A DNA stretch of 64,000 nucleotides from Oceanospirillales bacterium (GTDB lineage Bacteria; Pseudomonadota; Gammaproteobacteria; Pseudomonadales; Endozoicomonadaceae): NCBI GenBank assembly GCA_004762125.1, contig SIHQ01000014.1:62001-126000 (forward strand), read 5' to 3'. The position numbers and the translations under genes were made by a program. The notes beneath the pieces are model-generated. The model did no database searches. It had not been told where the DNA came from and saw nothing but the letters and a program-made list of their open reading frames with translations. Below are positions 44,808-55,274 of this stretch, piece by piece; positions within the stretch are counted from its first letter, which is position 1; every line of letters begins with the position of its first letter.

Positions 44808-46184
44808 TTAGCTTTTCTTGATCGGGCGTTGCCAACTATCGATATTTCTTTGCTTGCCTCTGGCAACACCCAACTGATTGTCCTCAATATCCCTGGTGAT
44901 CGTTGAGCCAGCACCAGTGGTCGCACCTGCACCGATATTTACAGGTGCTACCAGCGAACTATTGGTGCCAATAAATGCGCCATCACCAATAGTTGTTTTG
45001 TGTTTGTTTGCACCGTCGTAATTACAGGTAACCGTACCCGCACCAACGTTGACACCTTCGCCTATATCCGCATCACCAATATAGGTCAGGTGGTTCACTT
45101 TGCTGCCCACACCAATGGTAGATTTTTTAATTTCGACAAAGTTACCGACTCGAGCCTTTTCAGCCAGTTTGGCTCCAGGACGCAGGCGAGCGTAAGGTCC
45201 AACTTCACAGGCTTGGGATACTTCTGCTTCTTCCAACAGAGAATAAGCTTTGATCACTGAACCAGCCGCAATTCTGGAATTACGGATAATGCAGCCAGGC
45301 TCGATGATAACGTTGTCGCCAATTTCAACACTGCCTTCCAGCACCACGTTGATATCAATTAACACATCACGGCCAATATTGACGTCACCACGAATATCCA
45401 GTCGGGCTGGATCGATAACAGTGACACCGGCAATCATCAATTGAGTAGCCAATTCTTTCTGATAGGCTCTTTCCAGCTCGGCCAGCTGTATACGGCTATT
45501 AACGCCTTCAACTTCTGTGGATTTTTCTGGCTGAACGTGGGTAACAGTACTGCCTTCATTAACCGCTTTTTCTACAACGTCGGTCAGGTAGTATTCCTGC
45601 TGGGCATTATTGTTATCCAGACCCATGACCCAGTCCTGAAGCTTACTACCAGGAATCGCCATGATTCCGGTATTCACTTCGTTGATCAGAAGCTGCTCTT
45701 CAGACGCATCCTTCTGTTCTACAATGGCTTTTACTGCACCCTGCTCATCACGAACAATACGGCCATAGCCCATAGGGTTTGCTAGATTAATCGTCAGCAA
45801 ACCCAGTTGTTTGTCTTTTGTTTCCGAAAGCAGTGCTTCCAATGTGGCAACTTGGATCAACGGTACATCGCCGTACAAAACCAGAACGACATCTGCACCT
45901 TCACACCCTGGGACGGTCTGTTGAACAGCATGTCCGGTACCCAGCTGTTCTGTCTGCTCAACCCAGTTCAGGTTGTAATGACCCAGCTTTTCTTTTACTT
46001 GATCAGCGCCATGGCCAATAACGACGTGGATTTTACCTTCACCAAGTGCCTGCTGAGTTTTCTGTGCCGTGTTGATCACGTGCTCCAGCATCGGCTTGCC
46101 AGCCACAGCATGCAGAACCTTTGGTAGGCTGGACTTCATTCGGCTGCCTTGACCAGCAGCGAGGATAACAATATCCGCTCTCAT
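44808..46184 (-). CDS. glmU: Bifunctional GlmU (UDP-GlcNAc synthesis)
   Basis: About 458 residues from ATG 46184 ([21 protein letters not shown] upstream); the 21-codon upstream extension is not part of the family. N-terminal uridyltransferase with the [11 protein letters not shown] loop, C-terminal left-handed beta-helix acetyltransferase with hexapeptide repeats. Supplies UDP-GlcNAc for the cell wall. Confidence 0.97.
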   Translation of the reverse strand: MRADIVILAAGQGSRMKSSLPKVLHAVAGKPMLEHVINTAQKTQQALGEGKIHVVIGHGADQVKEKLGHYNLNWVEQTEQLGTGHAVQQTVPGCEGADVVLVLYGDVPLIQVATLEALLSETKDKQLGLLTINLANPMGYGRIVRDEQGAVKAIVEQKDASEEQLLINEVNTGIMAIPGSKLQDWVMGLDNNNAQQEYYLTDVVEKAVNEGSTVTHVQPEKSTEVEGVNSRIQLAELERAYQKELATQLMIAGVTVIDPARLDIRGDVNIGRDVLIDINVVLEGSVEIGDNVIIEPGCIIRNSRIAAGSVIKAYSLLEEAEVSQACEVGPYARLRPGAKLAEKARVGNFVEIKKSTIGVGSKVNHLTYIGDADIGEGVNVGAGTVTCNYDGANKHKTTIGDGAFIGTNSSLVAPVNIGAGATTGAGSTITRDIEDNQLGVARGKQRNIDSWQRPIKKS

Positions 46185-46383
46185 TTTTGCTCTCTGTCTG
46201 TTACGTATTCCCTGCCCTGTTCTCAAAAAGCAAATGACCGTCTTCAACAGAGACAGCCATCATTCATTCCAATTATCTTCTGGTAATGGGGGCTTTTAGC
46301 AGGACTCACGTTCTATCGGGTCATCTGTATTCATACAAGGTATGCCACCAGACAAATATCAGTCTGTTTTCTTTTGATATTAA

Positions 46384-46404
46384 TTGTCATGGTGGTACTG
46401 ACAG
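46384..46404. promoter_or_regulatory. Candidate TrmB-family operator, copy 1
   Basis: TTGTCA-N9-TGACAG. Same layout as the copy adjoining the regulator's start, 75 bp away. Confidence 0.5.
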
Positions 46405-46458
46405 TTTTCGATATTACTGGATTTAGCTTATCCTATATCTTTAATAACACAACCGTGT

Positions 46459-46479
46459 TTGTCATTGGAAAATTGACAA
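46459..46479. promoter_or_regulatory. Candidate TrmB-family operator, copy 2
   Basis: TTGTCA-N9-TGACAA, ending 1 bp before the regulator's ATG and covering its ribosome-binding region. Suggests autoregulation. Confidence 0.55.
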
Positions 46480-46480
46480 T

Positions 46481-47221
46481 ATGAATCTGGATATACTGGA
46501 ACAACTTGGGCTGGATCAAAAGGAAATCAGTCTTTATCTGGCTCTACTGAAACTAGGCACTGCTTCTATTAGGGATATTGCCGCTGAGGCTGATATCAAC
46601 CGTGGTACGACCTATGAAACTCTGAAGGCAATGGCCAACAAAGGCATTGTCAGTTACTTCCCTAAAGGAAAGCGCAGAGTTTTTTGTGCGGAACCTCCAG
46701 AAAAACTGCTGGATCTGGCTGAGGAGAAAAAACAATCCCTTGAACAAGGGATAGAGGAATTGAAACACAACCTGATTCCTCAACTGAACCACCTGAAACC
46801 GGATTTTAATTCCGGAAACGTTCGCTTTTATGAAGGTGATAGTGGCATTGAGTTCGTTCTCAAGGACATTCTTCACACCGTTGAAAAGCAGGACGAACGC
46901 ACTTACAGCGTCTTCTCTTCCAAGTCTATTCGTCAGCATCTGTACCGTCCTTTTCCAAACTATACTCAGCAGCGTATTCGTAAAAAGATCGGAGTTAAGG
47001 TCATTGCTATTGGTGATGGAGGTGAAGATGCCGAACTGTCGGAAAGAAAGTGGATTGAAACCAACGATAAAATGGACGCCAGTTATATCGCTATCTACCC
47101 ACCTAAGGTCGCTATGATCTCTCTGGCTTCAAAAGACTATCCAGTAGCCGTGGTCATTGATTCCAATGAAATTGCAAAAACCCAGCAGATTATTTTTGAT
47201 ACCCTGTGGAGTACTTTGTAG
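46481..47221 (+). CDS. TrmB-family transcriptional regulator
   Basis: 246 residues. N-terminal winged helix of the TrmB type (LGLDQKEISLYLALLKLGTASIRDIA, INRGTTYETLKAMANKGIV), then a coil (about 80-105) and a PLD-like ligand domain with no second sensor domain. This family is mostly archaeal but occurs in bacteria; it usually senses sugars or metabolites. It has its own dyads TTGTCA-N9-TGACA(A/G) at the promoter and start. Targets other than itself cannot be read here; the divergent neighbour is glmU. Confidence 0.85.
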   Translation: MNLDILEQLGLDQKEISLYLALLKLGTASIRDIAAEADINRGTTYETLKAMANKGIVSYFPKGKRRVFCAEPPEKLLDLAEEKKQSLEQGIEELKHNLIPQLNHLKPDFNSGNVRFYEGDSGIEFVLKDILHTVEKQDERTYSVFSSKSIRQHLYRPFPNYTQQRIRKKIGVKVIAIGDGGEDAELSERKWIETNDKMDASYIAIYPPKVAMISLASKDYPVAVVIDSNEIAKTQQIIFDTLWSTL

Positions 47222-47327
47222 TCTCCGCACAAGGTTTACTTATTGCTACGTGTAAATAGATATTGAACGGCCTCTTAAGTAAACTTGAATTTCACTTCTT
47301 GCTTGAATCCAGCAATCGCTGACCATT

Positions 47328-47795
47328 ATGATAAAAAAAGTTATTACTATCGCTCTGCTGTTCCTTTTCACCTCAATGGCAGCTACCTCAATATCAGCTT
47401 CTTCACTGCCAATAACCGATGAAGGCCTGGGCATTATCTACGATGGGAAAGAATACCGTCTGCAGGACCTGCCTCCGGCTCTTCAGAAAGCCTATACAAC
47501 GGCTAAAGAGAAAGCTTCGGAAACTCTCTCTTCCAACGAAACTCGAGCTGTTTTTGAAGAATACATTAACAAAATTGCGGATGCCTCCCACCGTACCATT
47601 AATGATGTTCGTGACGAGTTATTACAGACCACACCTGCCGTAAAAGAAAAAGCCGCTGGTTATTATCAAGAGCTTAAGGAAAGGGCTACCGACCTGAAGA
47701 CACAGGCAGAAGACACTGAAACCGGACAAGCGGCATTGAATTGGTATGAAAAAGCCAAAGAAAAGGCCAAGTCATTTATCGAATCCTCGAACTAA
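47328..47795 (+). CDS. Small secreted helical protein, unrecognised
   Basis: 155 residues with a clear signal peptide (about 1-24, ATSISA-SS). The mature part is almost all helix, rich in Ala, Lys and Glu (YQELKERATDLKTQAEDTE), and resembles periplasmic apolipoprotein-like or YtxH-type proteins in composition only. No ribosome binding site is evident before the ATG. Lies between the TrmB regulator and an OprD-type porin in the same direction. Confidence 0.6.
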   Translation: MIKKVITIALLFLFTSMAATSISASSLPITDEGLGIIYDGKEYRLQDLPPALQKAYTTAKEKASETLSSNETRAVFEEYINKIADASHRTINDVRDELLQTTPAVKEKAAGYYQELKERATDLKTQAEDTETGQAALNWYEKAKEKAKSFIESSN

Positions 47796-47936
47796 CCCAC
47801 AACCCTAATCACAAGCGACACAATAAACGACACATCTCCTGTGATCCGTACGCTGCCGACAATTTCACCTACCTATTCCAGAGAGATAACTATACTGAAA
47901 AGACTGATCATTCTGAGTAATAACAGGTAGTTTATT

Positions 47937-49325
47937 TTGTCTGTTCATTTATTGAAAAAATCTCTTCTGGCTTGCTCCATTTCAACCATTTCTCTAGTCG
48001 CATCAGCGACTTTTGCAAATGACATATTTAACACTGGGAACCCCTTCATTGATGACGCTTCCCTGAGTGGTAAATTGAGAACAGTTTACTACAACGTTAA
48101 GAACACAGAGAAGTCTTCCAAAGATGATGCAGATCTTTCCGGCGCATGGACAGGGGGTCTCTGGCTTGACCTGAAATCCGGCTATTTCAACGATATTCTG
48201 GCCTTTGGTACATCCGCTTATGGTGTCGCCAAGTTTGATACTCTCAATGAAGGATCAGGGAAAGCTTATCAACTACTGCTGGACGATAACAAAGGCTATA
48301 CACAGGTCAAACAGCTCTGGGCTGACTTGAAATACGGGGATAAAGATCTTGGCTTTGATGGGCACATCAAACTGGGCCGTCAGGTCATTTATAACGGTTT
48401 GATTTCAAGCTCAGGTTCCCGCTCAGCACCGACTACCTGGCAGGGTGTCAATTTTGAAGCAGAGTATTTTGATACAGAGATAGGCTTGGCTTGGGTCAAT
48501 GAAATTTCCCTGCGTAATACTGACGAATTCAAAGAGCTGACTAACTTTAGTGGTAAGAAAATTGATTATGTATGGGGAGCCGAAGTCGCCAGAAAATTCC
48601 AACTGCCTAATGACCAATCAATCAAAGTAAAATACCGCAACGCTTTCTCAAAAGATTTTCTGCAAACTCATAATATTGATGTCAAATGGGCGACGCCCCT
48701 GGTCGACGATATGAAGCTCAATTTGGGCGGTAAAGTCTATTACACCAAGAGCGACGGTAACTTATGGAATGGTGAAGCATGGTATAAACCAGCTTTTGAT
48801 GACAACGCCACTATTGGTAGTTTATTCGCAGAACTCTCTGGTGATGACTGGACTATCGAAGCGGCTGTTACCAAAACTAAAGCTGAAGCAACTATTGCAA
48901 ACCCTAGTGCAGGGAAATACTCCGCACCTGGCAAGTATTATTACGACTACGGACAAAACACTCACGGTATCTGGGATATCCCCACCAGTGCCTTTGCTGA
49001 AGACTTCTACTACGACAACGAGCTGGCCTGGATGCTGGGCGTCACTCTAGACATGGCTAAAACAGGTCTCCCCGGCCTGACTCTTGGCTACGCCTACACC
49101 CACGGGAGTGACATTAACGTTAAAGACGAACACGGCAACAAAAGCAGTGCTTCAGAAAGCGAGCATGACTTCCTAGTGCAATATAAGTTTCCAGAACCGC
49201 TTAAAGGTTTGAAGTTCAAGTTGAAATACGGCATGTATAGCAATGACGAGATACTTAGAAAAGCCATTGGAAAAGAAGAGAACGATCTAAGAGTTTGGCT
49301 GGATTACAAGTTTGTGTTGTTTTGA
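47937..49325 (+). CDS. OprD-family outer-membrane porin
   Basis: 462 residues from a TTG start (AGG nine bases upstream; no ATG is available before the signal peptide). Signal peptide cut near TFAND. The mature barrel carries OprD-family landmarks: FIDDASLSGKLRTVYYN at the N-terminus, LGRQVIYNGLISSSGSR, and a C-terminal LRVWLDYKFVLF ending in Phe. Allows diffusion of a small substrate (amino acids or sugars in relatives). Confidence 0.88.
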   Translation: MSVHLLKKSLLACSISTISLVASATFANDIFNTGNPFIDDASLSGKLRTVYYNVKNTEKSSKDDADLSGAWTGGLWLDLKSGYFNDILAFGTSAYGVAKFDTLNEGSGKAYQLLLDDNKGYTQVKQLWADLKYGDKDLGFDGHIKLGRQVIYNGLISSSGSRSAPTTWQGVNFEAEYFDTEIGLAWVNEISLRNTDEFKELTNFSGKKIDYVWGAEVARKFQLPNDQSIKVKYRNAFSKDFLQTHNIDVKWATPLVDDMKLNLGGKVYYTKSDGNLWNGEAWYKPAFDDNATIGSLFAELSGDDWTIEAAVTKTKAEATIANPSAGKYSAPGKYYYDYGQNTHGIWDIPTSAFAEDFYYDNELAWMLGVTLDMAKTGLPGLTLGYAYTHGSDINVKDEHGNKSSASESEHDFLVQYKFPEPLKGLKFKLKYGMYSNDEILRKAIGKEENDLRVWLDYKFVLF

Positions 49326-49372
49326 AACTGTCTTGATAAAGCTTACTTTTCTGCCACTGGGTTTGCTCGATG

Positions 49373-49606
49373 TCAAACCCAGAGTAGCAAAGGTTGCAAC
49401 CTACACTGGTTTTCAATCACTTCATGCTTCCTTGTCCGATTCTCCTCAGATAACGGACTAACAGAATCTGTATCTTCACAGGTTTCATCACAATATAAGC
49501 AACAACTGCTTTCAGCCAGAGCTTCTCGCTGACTGAAAGCAGGTTCGATGTTGGCGAAGCGATCGCCATATTCTAATGCATCAAGTCTTTCACACTTAAC
49601 GTCCGG
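49373..49606 (-). pseudogene. Remnant of a GltD/PreT-type flavoprotein gene (N-terminal Fe-S region)
   Basis: A 77-codon open frame with no start codon, closed upstream by TAA. It contains RFANIEPAFSQREALAESS followed by CCLYC, matching the N-terminal Fe-S segment of glutamate-synthase small-subunit-like oxidoreductases ('EPAF-x-EAL-x-E-x-CLYC'), then degenerates. No FAD domain is nearby. The rest of the 49326-49669 gap shows no feature. Confidence 0.45.
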
Positions 49607-49669
49607 TTAACCCATACTTAGCGCTTCGATAGAAGACAGCTGAATCAACCATACATAGCCAACCACAGA

Positions 49670-51316
49670 TTACTTCCTGAGAATATCTCCCTTCACTGGG
49701 ACATAGTTTGCTGCTTTCAAAGGTGAGTGTTTCTTGATGTATTCTTTCAGAACCACTGCATCGGTATAGCCAGTGTTCACAAAGGTTGGATTCTCTGAAA
49801 GATCAGGCCAGCTGTTACCACCAGAAGCGGAATACTCATTAATAGCCAAGCGATATTTTTTATCTTTCTTGATCGGTTTTCCGCCAATCAAAAGGCGAGT
49901 TAACTTATCTCCTTCCATAGTAAGTTTGACGTTGGCGAAGTGAGCCAAACCACCACTGACGCCTCGAATATCGGCTACGTCTTCAATGTAACTTCTCAAC
50001 TGTCTCCCTGTTAACTCAACGTAGCAAAGCATATTGCCGAAGGGTTGGACGGTCAGAATATCTTTTTCGGTAACCGTTCCAGCAGGTAAATCAGCTCGTA
50101 TACCTCCACCATTTAGAATGGCTAGATCCGCTTTTGCCTTTGTCATTTGTGCCCGTGAGATCAGATTACCAAGAGCAGCAGGGCCTCCTCTGACAAGATT
50201 ACGAGCACCACTGAGTGTTTTATCCAACTCTCCTGCTGGCTTCTGCAATAACTTACTCGCCTTTTCCTGATAGGGTCTGAGGGCTTTAAGAACTTTCTTG
50301 TCTTCTGGAATAGCAGACTCGATAGTGACCCACTTTTCCTTACCATCAACCAGAATCGACTTTTTGAGGTTCACTGGAATCAAACGATAGTTAATCAGCT
50401 TCAAAACACCTTCACGCTTACCGTCGTGGTCATCCGTGTAGTAGTACTTGAAATCAGCCCGACCTATAAATTTTCCCCAGTCCTTAGCCTGAAAGATATA
50501 AGTGCTGTTCTTCACATCAGCCCGCTGAAGTTTGTCCTGTGAATGACCGCCGACAATGATATCAATACCATCAACAGCTTTGGCCAGAGTCACATCACCA
50601 GGCGCATTATCACCGTGTTTGGCGTTGGGATAGTGACCCATGTGCGTAAGGGCAATAACTATGTCGATATTGTCATCTTCTTTTAGTACAGGAACCCAGG
50701 CTTTGGCTGTATCTACAGCGTTCAGGAAATCCAGATTCTTGATATTGTCTTTGGCCGCAATGGTTTCCGTATCTTCAGTGGTCAGCCCGATAATACCAAC
50801 CCTTACACCTTTAAGGTCTTTTTCGAGCCAAGGTTTGAACACCAGTTTTTTAGAATCTTCGTAGTAGATATTCGCTGCAACGAAGGGGAAATTAGCCCAC
50901 TTCTCCTGCTTCAATAACACCGGCAGAGGGTTATCAAACTCATGGTTACCCAGAGTCATGGCGTCATAACCAATCATGTTCATACCGATAAAGTCAGGCT
51001 TTGCCTCCTGAATATCAGACTCGGGAACACCCGTATTGATATCACCTGCTGAGAGCAACAGAACCCTGCCACCTTTTGCTTCCACTTCTCTTCTGATTCG
51101 ATCAACCAGAGTTTTTCGGGCAGCCATTCCCAGCTCGCCTTTTTTATTCCGCCAGAACTTACCGTGATTGTCATTGGTATGAAGAACTGTAAAGTCGAGG
51201 ACTTTGAGGTGTTTGTTCGCTCCATGCTGGTTTGTCGCACAACCAGCCAACAGTAGAACACATAAAAATATCAAGAAGAGATAGGTTCGATTAACAGAGA
51301 AATGCAATGCAGACAT
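49670..51316 (-). CDS. 5'-nucleotidase/UDP-sugar hydrolase lipoprotein (UshA-like)
   Basis: About 548 residues from ATG 51316 (GGAG eight bases upstream; a GTG at 51325 is less likely). Lipobox LLLAGC (Cys at about 26). The metallophosphoesterase domain shows DFTVLHTNDNHGKFW and GNHEF; the C-terminal substrate domain shows LNGGGIRAD and NEYSASGG. Dephosphorylates extracellular nucleotides so the nucleosides can be imported and fed to the deo enzymes encoded upstream on the same strand. Confidence 0.92.
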   Translation of the reverse strand: MSALHFSVNRTYLFLIFLCVLLLAGCATNQHGANKHLKVLDFTVLHTNDNHGKFWRNKKGELGMAARKTLVDRIRREVEAKGGRVLLLSAGDINTGVPESDIQEAKPDFIGMNMIGYDAMTLGNHEFDNPLPVLLKQEKWANFPFVAANIYYEDSKKLVFKPWLEKDLKGVRVGIIGLTTEDTETIAAKDNIKNLDFLNAVDTAKAWVPVLKEDDNIDIVIALTHMGHYPNAKHGDNAPGDVTLAKAVDGIDIIVGGHSQDKLQRADVKNSTYIFQAKDWGKFIGRADFKYYYTDDHDGKREGVLKLINYRLIPVNLKKSILVDGKEKWVTIESAIPEDKKVLKALRPYQEKASKLLQKPAGELDKTLSGARNLVRGGPAALGNLISRAQMTKAKADLAILNGGGIRADLPAGTVTEKDILTVQPFGNMLCYVELTGRQLRSYIEDVADIRGVSGGLAHFANVKLTMEGDKLTRLLIGGKPIKKDKKYRLAINEYSASGGNSWPDLSENPTFVNTGYTDAVVLKEYIKKHSPLKAANYVPVKGDILRK

Positions 51317-51484
51317 AGATACCACTCCACCAAACGAAAGGCAGAATAATAACGGCTTTTAATGTCGAGGGATCGGGCTGACCTAGACCGAGTTTGAATC
51401 AGAAAAGATCTTTTTAGACAGACGTATTATCGAATAACAAAATCGTGGAAATGAGACCGACACAATAACAGCGCAGCACCAGCC

Positions 51485-51496
51485 TCATTCGAATGA
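51485..51496. repeat. 12-bp perfect palindrome abutting the deoD stop
   Basis: TCATTCGAATGA, in the gap between deoD and the nucleotidase gene. Nine of its bases (TCATTCGAA) recur at 56080-56088 in the deoC leader. Confidence 0.35.
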
Positions 51497-52201
51497 TCAA
51501 TTCTTCAGAACGGATTCCAGAGCAATATTGATCATGTCTTTGAAAGAATTCTGACGATCTTCCGGTGGCAGTGCTTCGCCAGTACGGATATGGTCGGAAA
51601 TCGTGCAGATAGCCAAACCTTTGGCACCGTATTCAGCGCAAACACCGAAGAGACCAGCCGCTTCCATTTCAACACCCAGAATACCCATCTTTTCCATGAT
51701 GTCGAACATGTTTACAGGGCTGTAGAACAGATCTGAAGAAAACAGGTTGCCTACTTTTACAGGCTGGTTTGCTTCACGAGCAGCAATTACCGCATTTTCC
51801 AGCAGATCGTAGTCAGCAATCGCAGCAAAGTCATGATCGTTAAAACGGGTACGGTTCACCTTGGAGTCGGTGCAAGCACCACTGCCAATAACAACGTCAC
51901 GTACTTTAACGTCAGAAGAGATCGCACCGGCAGAACCAACACGGATCAGCTTATTAACGCCGTATTCGGTAATCAGTTCCTTGTAGTAGATGGAAGCGGA
52001 CGGGATACCCATGCCGGAACCCATTACAGAAACCTTCTTGCCCTTGTATGTACCGGTGTAGCCGAACATGTTACGCACGTCAGTTACCAGCTCAGCGCCT
52101 TCCAGGAACTCTTCAGCGATCATTTTCGCGCGCAGTGGATCACCCGGCAGCAGGCAAACATCAGCGAAAGCACCTGGCTTGGCATTAATATGTGGAGTCA
52201 T
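51497..52201 (-). CDS. deoD: Purine nucleoside phosphorylase
   Basis: 234 residues, hexameric PNP type: [24 protein letters not shown] phosphate region, [10 protein letters not shown] and the ISDHIRTGE purine-binding loop with catalytic Asp. Splits purine (deoxy)nucleosides with phosphate. GAGG at 8 nt before ATG. Fourth gene of deoCABD. Confidence 0.96.
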   Translation of the reverse strand: MTPHINAKPGAFADVCLLPGDPLRAKMIAEEFLEGAELVTDVRNMFGYTGTYKGKKVSVMGSGMGIPSASIYYKELITEYGVNKLIRVGSAGAISSDVKVRDVVIGSGACTDSKVNRTRFNDHDFAAIADYDLLENAVIAAREANQPVKVGNLFSSDLFYSPVNMFDIMEKMGILGVEMEAAGLFGVCAEYGAKGLAICTISDHIRTGEALPPEDRQNSFKDMINIALESVLKN

Positions 52202-52277
52202 GGTCGTTACCTCTTCAAAGGGAAAGAGAAGCAGTCTGAAATTTCTTGAACCAGACTGCCTGAATTAAATCTACAGA

Positions 52278-53495
52278 CTAGCCGAGGAAACTGGTTCCGT
52301 AGTCCATTGGTTTCAGTCCAAAGTATGTCGCCAGACTTTGACCAATGTCGGCAAAAGTTTCACGCTCGCCCAGAGAGCCAGCTTTAACTTTCTTGCCATA
52401 AACAATTACCGGGATATGCTCGCGAGTGTGATCGCTACCTGGCCAGGTAGGATCACAGCCGTGGTCAGCACTGATAATCAGCACATCGTCTTCAGCCATG
52501 GCATTCAGCAGGCGTGGCATCATGGCATCCAGCTCTTCAAGAGCCTTCGCATAACCCGCTACATCACGACGATGACCAAATGAAGAATCGAAATCTACAA
52601 AATTGGTGAAGATCATGGTGTTATCGCCGGCAGACTCAAGGGCCTGCATGGTGGTTTCAAACAGTGCTGGAATACCTGTGGCTTTCAGCTTTTTAGTCAC
52701 ACCTTGGTGAGCAAAAATATCAGCAATCTTGCCAACACTGACCATCTCACCACCGTTCTCAACCAGCTTATCCAGCATAGTTGGAGCAGGAGGCAGTACA
52801 GAGAAGTCACGACGGTTACCGGTTCTCTGAAAGTCACCAGCGTCATCACCTATAAAGGGACGGGCAATAACACGACCAATGTTGTAAGGCTCAAGAATTT
52901 CACGGGCGATCACGCAGATCTCAAGCAATCGATCCAGGCCAAATGTTTCTTCGTGGCAAGCAATCTGGAACACACTGTCGGCAGAGGTATACACAATAGG
53001 CATACCTGTTTTCATGTGCTCTTCACCCAGATTTTCCAGAATTGTAGTGCCGGAAGAATGGCAGTTACCAATGACACCTGGCAGCTTGGCTTTTTCCACC
53101 AACTCGTCCAACAACTCTTGTGGGAAGCTGTTTTCAGTTTCGGAGAAGTAACCCCAGTCAAACAGAACCGGAACACCCATCATTTCCCAGTGACCACTTG
53201 GAGTATCTTTACCGCTTGATATTTCTTTGGCGTAACCGTAAGCGCCAACTACGTCAACGTCAGTGTTCATACCCATTGGGAAAACACCGGCGGACTCTTT
53301 AGCGGCATGAACCAAACCCAGGCTGGACAGCACAGGGAGGCTCAGTGGACCTTTACGGCCAATATCAGCCTTGCCTTCAGCACAAGCCTTAGCGATATGA
53401 CCAATCGTGTTTGAGCCAACATCACCAAATTGATCAGCATCAGCAGAAGCGCCAATACCGAATGAATCCATAATCAGGACAATTGCTCGTTTCAT
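52278..53495 (-). CDS. deoB: Phosphopentomutase
   Basis: About 405 residues from ATG 53495 (AGG upstream), of the alkaline-phosphatase superfamily: [16 protein letters not shown] with the metal Asp, DTPSGHWEM with the catalytic Thr, and [19 protein letters not shown] near the end. Converts (deoxy)ribose-1-phosphate to -5-phosphate for DeoC. The 226-nt gap to deoA contains two TGAAAAGTAC direct repeats (53594 and 53664), function unknown. Confidence 0.96.
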   Translation of the reverse strand: MKRAIVLIMDSFGIGASADADQFGDVGSNTIGHIAKACAEGKADIGRKGPLSLPVLSSLGLVHAAKESAGVFPMGMNTDVDVVGAYGYAKEISSGKDTPSGHWEMMGVPVLFDWGYFSETENSFPQELLDELVEKAKLPGVIGNCHSSGTTILENLGEEHMKTGMPIVYTSADSVFQIACHEETFGLDRLLEICVIAREILEPYNIGRVIARPFIGDDAGDFQRTGNRRDFSVLPPAPTMLDKLVENGGEMVSVGKIADIFAHQGVTKKLKATGIPALFETTMQALESAGDNTMIFTNFVDFDSSFGHRRDVAGYAKALEELDAMMPRLLNAMAEDDVLIISADHGCDPTWPGSDHTREHIPVIVYGKKVKAGSLGERETFADIGQSLATYFGLKPMDYGTSFLG

Positions 53496-53721
53496 CAGAG
53501 ACACCTATTCCTGTAAATTGCGCAAACAAAAATCAGTTTGCTCAAAAAAACTTGTTGTCTAATTATTGCTCAGAACAGCACACTTTGTATCAGTGAAAAG
53601 TACCTATAAAAAGCACTGTACCCTTACGGCCATCTAGGAAAAGTAATGGTCTTATTGTTTTCCTGAAAAGTACTCTAAATGTACCGTCAGGTCGCCATGA
53701 CTTTCCACATGAGATCACTGG

Positions 53722-55041
53722 TCAAATAATACGCTTGTATACACTTGAATTTGCTTCAAGAGCCGTATCACCCAGAGTGATGGCACAACGCAGCATTTCA
53801 GCAGCTACATTCCAGGAAGAATCATCACGGGCATGCAACATGGCAATAGGCTTGTCTGTAGAAATCTTGTCACCCAACAGGCACAACTCTGTCATACCCA
53901 CAGAGTAATCGAGAGCATCGGTAGGTACACGACGACCACCACCCATCTGAACCACGGACATACCCACTTCACGGGTATCCATAGCGGTAATAAAACCTTC
54001 ACCATCCATATATACAGGCTTGATGATAGACGCTTTAGGCAGGTATTCGTCGTATTTTTCAACGAAGTTGGCAGGTCCACCCAGACCAGCGACCATACGA
54101 CCAAAGATTTCTGCGGCTTTACCTGAGTCAAGAACAACGGTCAGCTTTTCTTTTGCCTGTTCAACACTGTCTGCCAGACTACCCGTCACCAGAAGTTCGG
54201 CCGCCTGAGCCATAGTAATTTCATGGAGGCGAGCATTTCGGTATTCACCGGTCAGATAACGAACCGCTTCGCGAACCTCTACAGCGTTGCCTGCACTGGA
54301 AGCCAATGCCTGGTTCATATCAGTAAGCAGAGCTGTGGTTTTAACACCAGCACCATTCGCTACTTTTACAATACTCTCAGCCAGCTCAACCGATTTTTCA
54401 AAGGTTGGCATAAATGCGCCACTGCCAACTTTCACATCCATGACTAATGCATCCAGCCCTTCAGCCAGTTTCTTTGCCAAAATAGACGCTGTGATCATGT
54501 CAATGGAATCGACGGTAGCCGTTACGTCACGAATACCATAGATACGCTTGTCAGCGGGAGCCAGTTCACCGGTCTGGCTGACAATAGCTACACCCGCTTC
54601 TTTTACCACTTTGCGGAACAGCTCTTCTGAAGCCATTGTGGTGTAGCCAGGAATGGAGTCCAGTTTATCAAGGGTGCCGCCAGTATGACCCAAACCACGA
54701 CCGGAAATCATGGGTACATAAGCACCACATGCGGCAATCATTGGACCAAGCATCAGGCTGACTACATCACCGACACCGCCGGTAGAGTGTTTGTCCAGAA
54801 TTGGACCACCAAGGTTGTCGGCAGACCAGTTCATCACTTCGCCAGAATCACGCATGGCACAAGTCATGGCCACTCGTTCATCAATGTTCATACCCTGGAA
54901 AAATGTGGCCATAGCGAAAGCTGCTACCTGGCCTTCTGAAACGGTGTTGTCAGTAACACCCAAAATGAAATCGCGGATCTCTTCTGTACTGAGAACCAAG
55001 CCTTCACGTTTACGGCGAATAACTTCTTGCGGAAGAAACAT
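53722..55041 (-). CDS. deoA: Thymidine phosphorylase
   Basis: 439 residues. Pyrimidine-nucleoside phosphorylase signature with [17 protein letters not shown] and the [20 protein letters not shown] motif; KVGSGAFMP. Cleaves thymidine/deoxyuridine to base and deoxyribose-1-phosphate. GGAG before ATG. Second gene of deoCABD, separated from deoC by 233 nt. Confidence 0.96.
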   Translation of the reverse strand: MFLPQEVIRRKREGLVLSTEEIRDFILGVTDNTVSEGQVAAFAMATFFQGMNIDERVAMTCAMRDSGEVMNWSADNLGGPILDKHSTGGVGDVVSLMLGPMIAACGAYVPMISGRGLGHTGGTLDKLDSIPGYTTMASEELFRKVVKEAGVAIVSQTGELAPADKRIYGIRDVTATVDSIDMITASILAKKLAEGLDALVMDVKVGSGAFMPTFEKSVELAESIVKVANGAGVKTTALLTDMNQALASSAGNAVEVREAVRYLTGEYRNARLHEITMAQAAELLVTGSLADSVEQAKEKLTVVLDSGKAAEIFGRMVAGLGGPANFVEKYDEYLPKASIIKPVYMDGEGFITAMDTREVGMSVVQMGGGRRVPTDALDYSVGMTELCLLGDKISTDKPIAMLHARDDSSWNVAAEMLRCAITLGDTALEANSSVYKRII

Positions 55042-55072
55042 GCTCTACTCCATTTGCCTGGTTGACATGTTT

Positions 55073-55118
55073 ACCCGGGGCCACAAACAAGGAAAGGTGG
55101 ATGACGCCGGGTTTTTTT
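55073..55118 (+). terminator. Hairpin with T7 on the plus strand, in the deoC-deoA gap
   Basis: ACCCGG...CCGGGT with an inner CCAC/GTGG pairing and T7 in the plus direction. No plus-strand gene precedes it. On the deo transcript the same stem lies about 20 nt before the deoA ribosome binding site and could affect its translation. The rest of the 55119-55274 gap shows nothing. Confidence 0.4.
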
Positions 55119-55274
55119 GCGGGAACGTAGACGGCTTTATGACCTCTCAAGCAGGAAATGCTGCCATAAAGAAAGAGGCAAGCTTGCATATGGCCGAAGT
55201 ACGCTCCGCAGAACATTTCATATGCAGGCAGTCAAAGTGTTTTTTATAGAACCTTCAACAGTAGAGCGAGTTAA

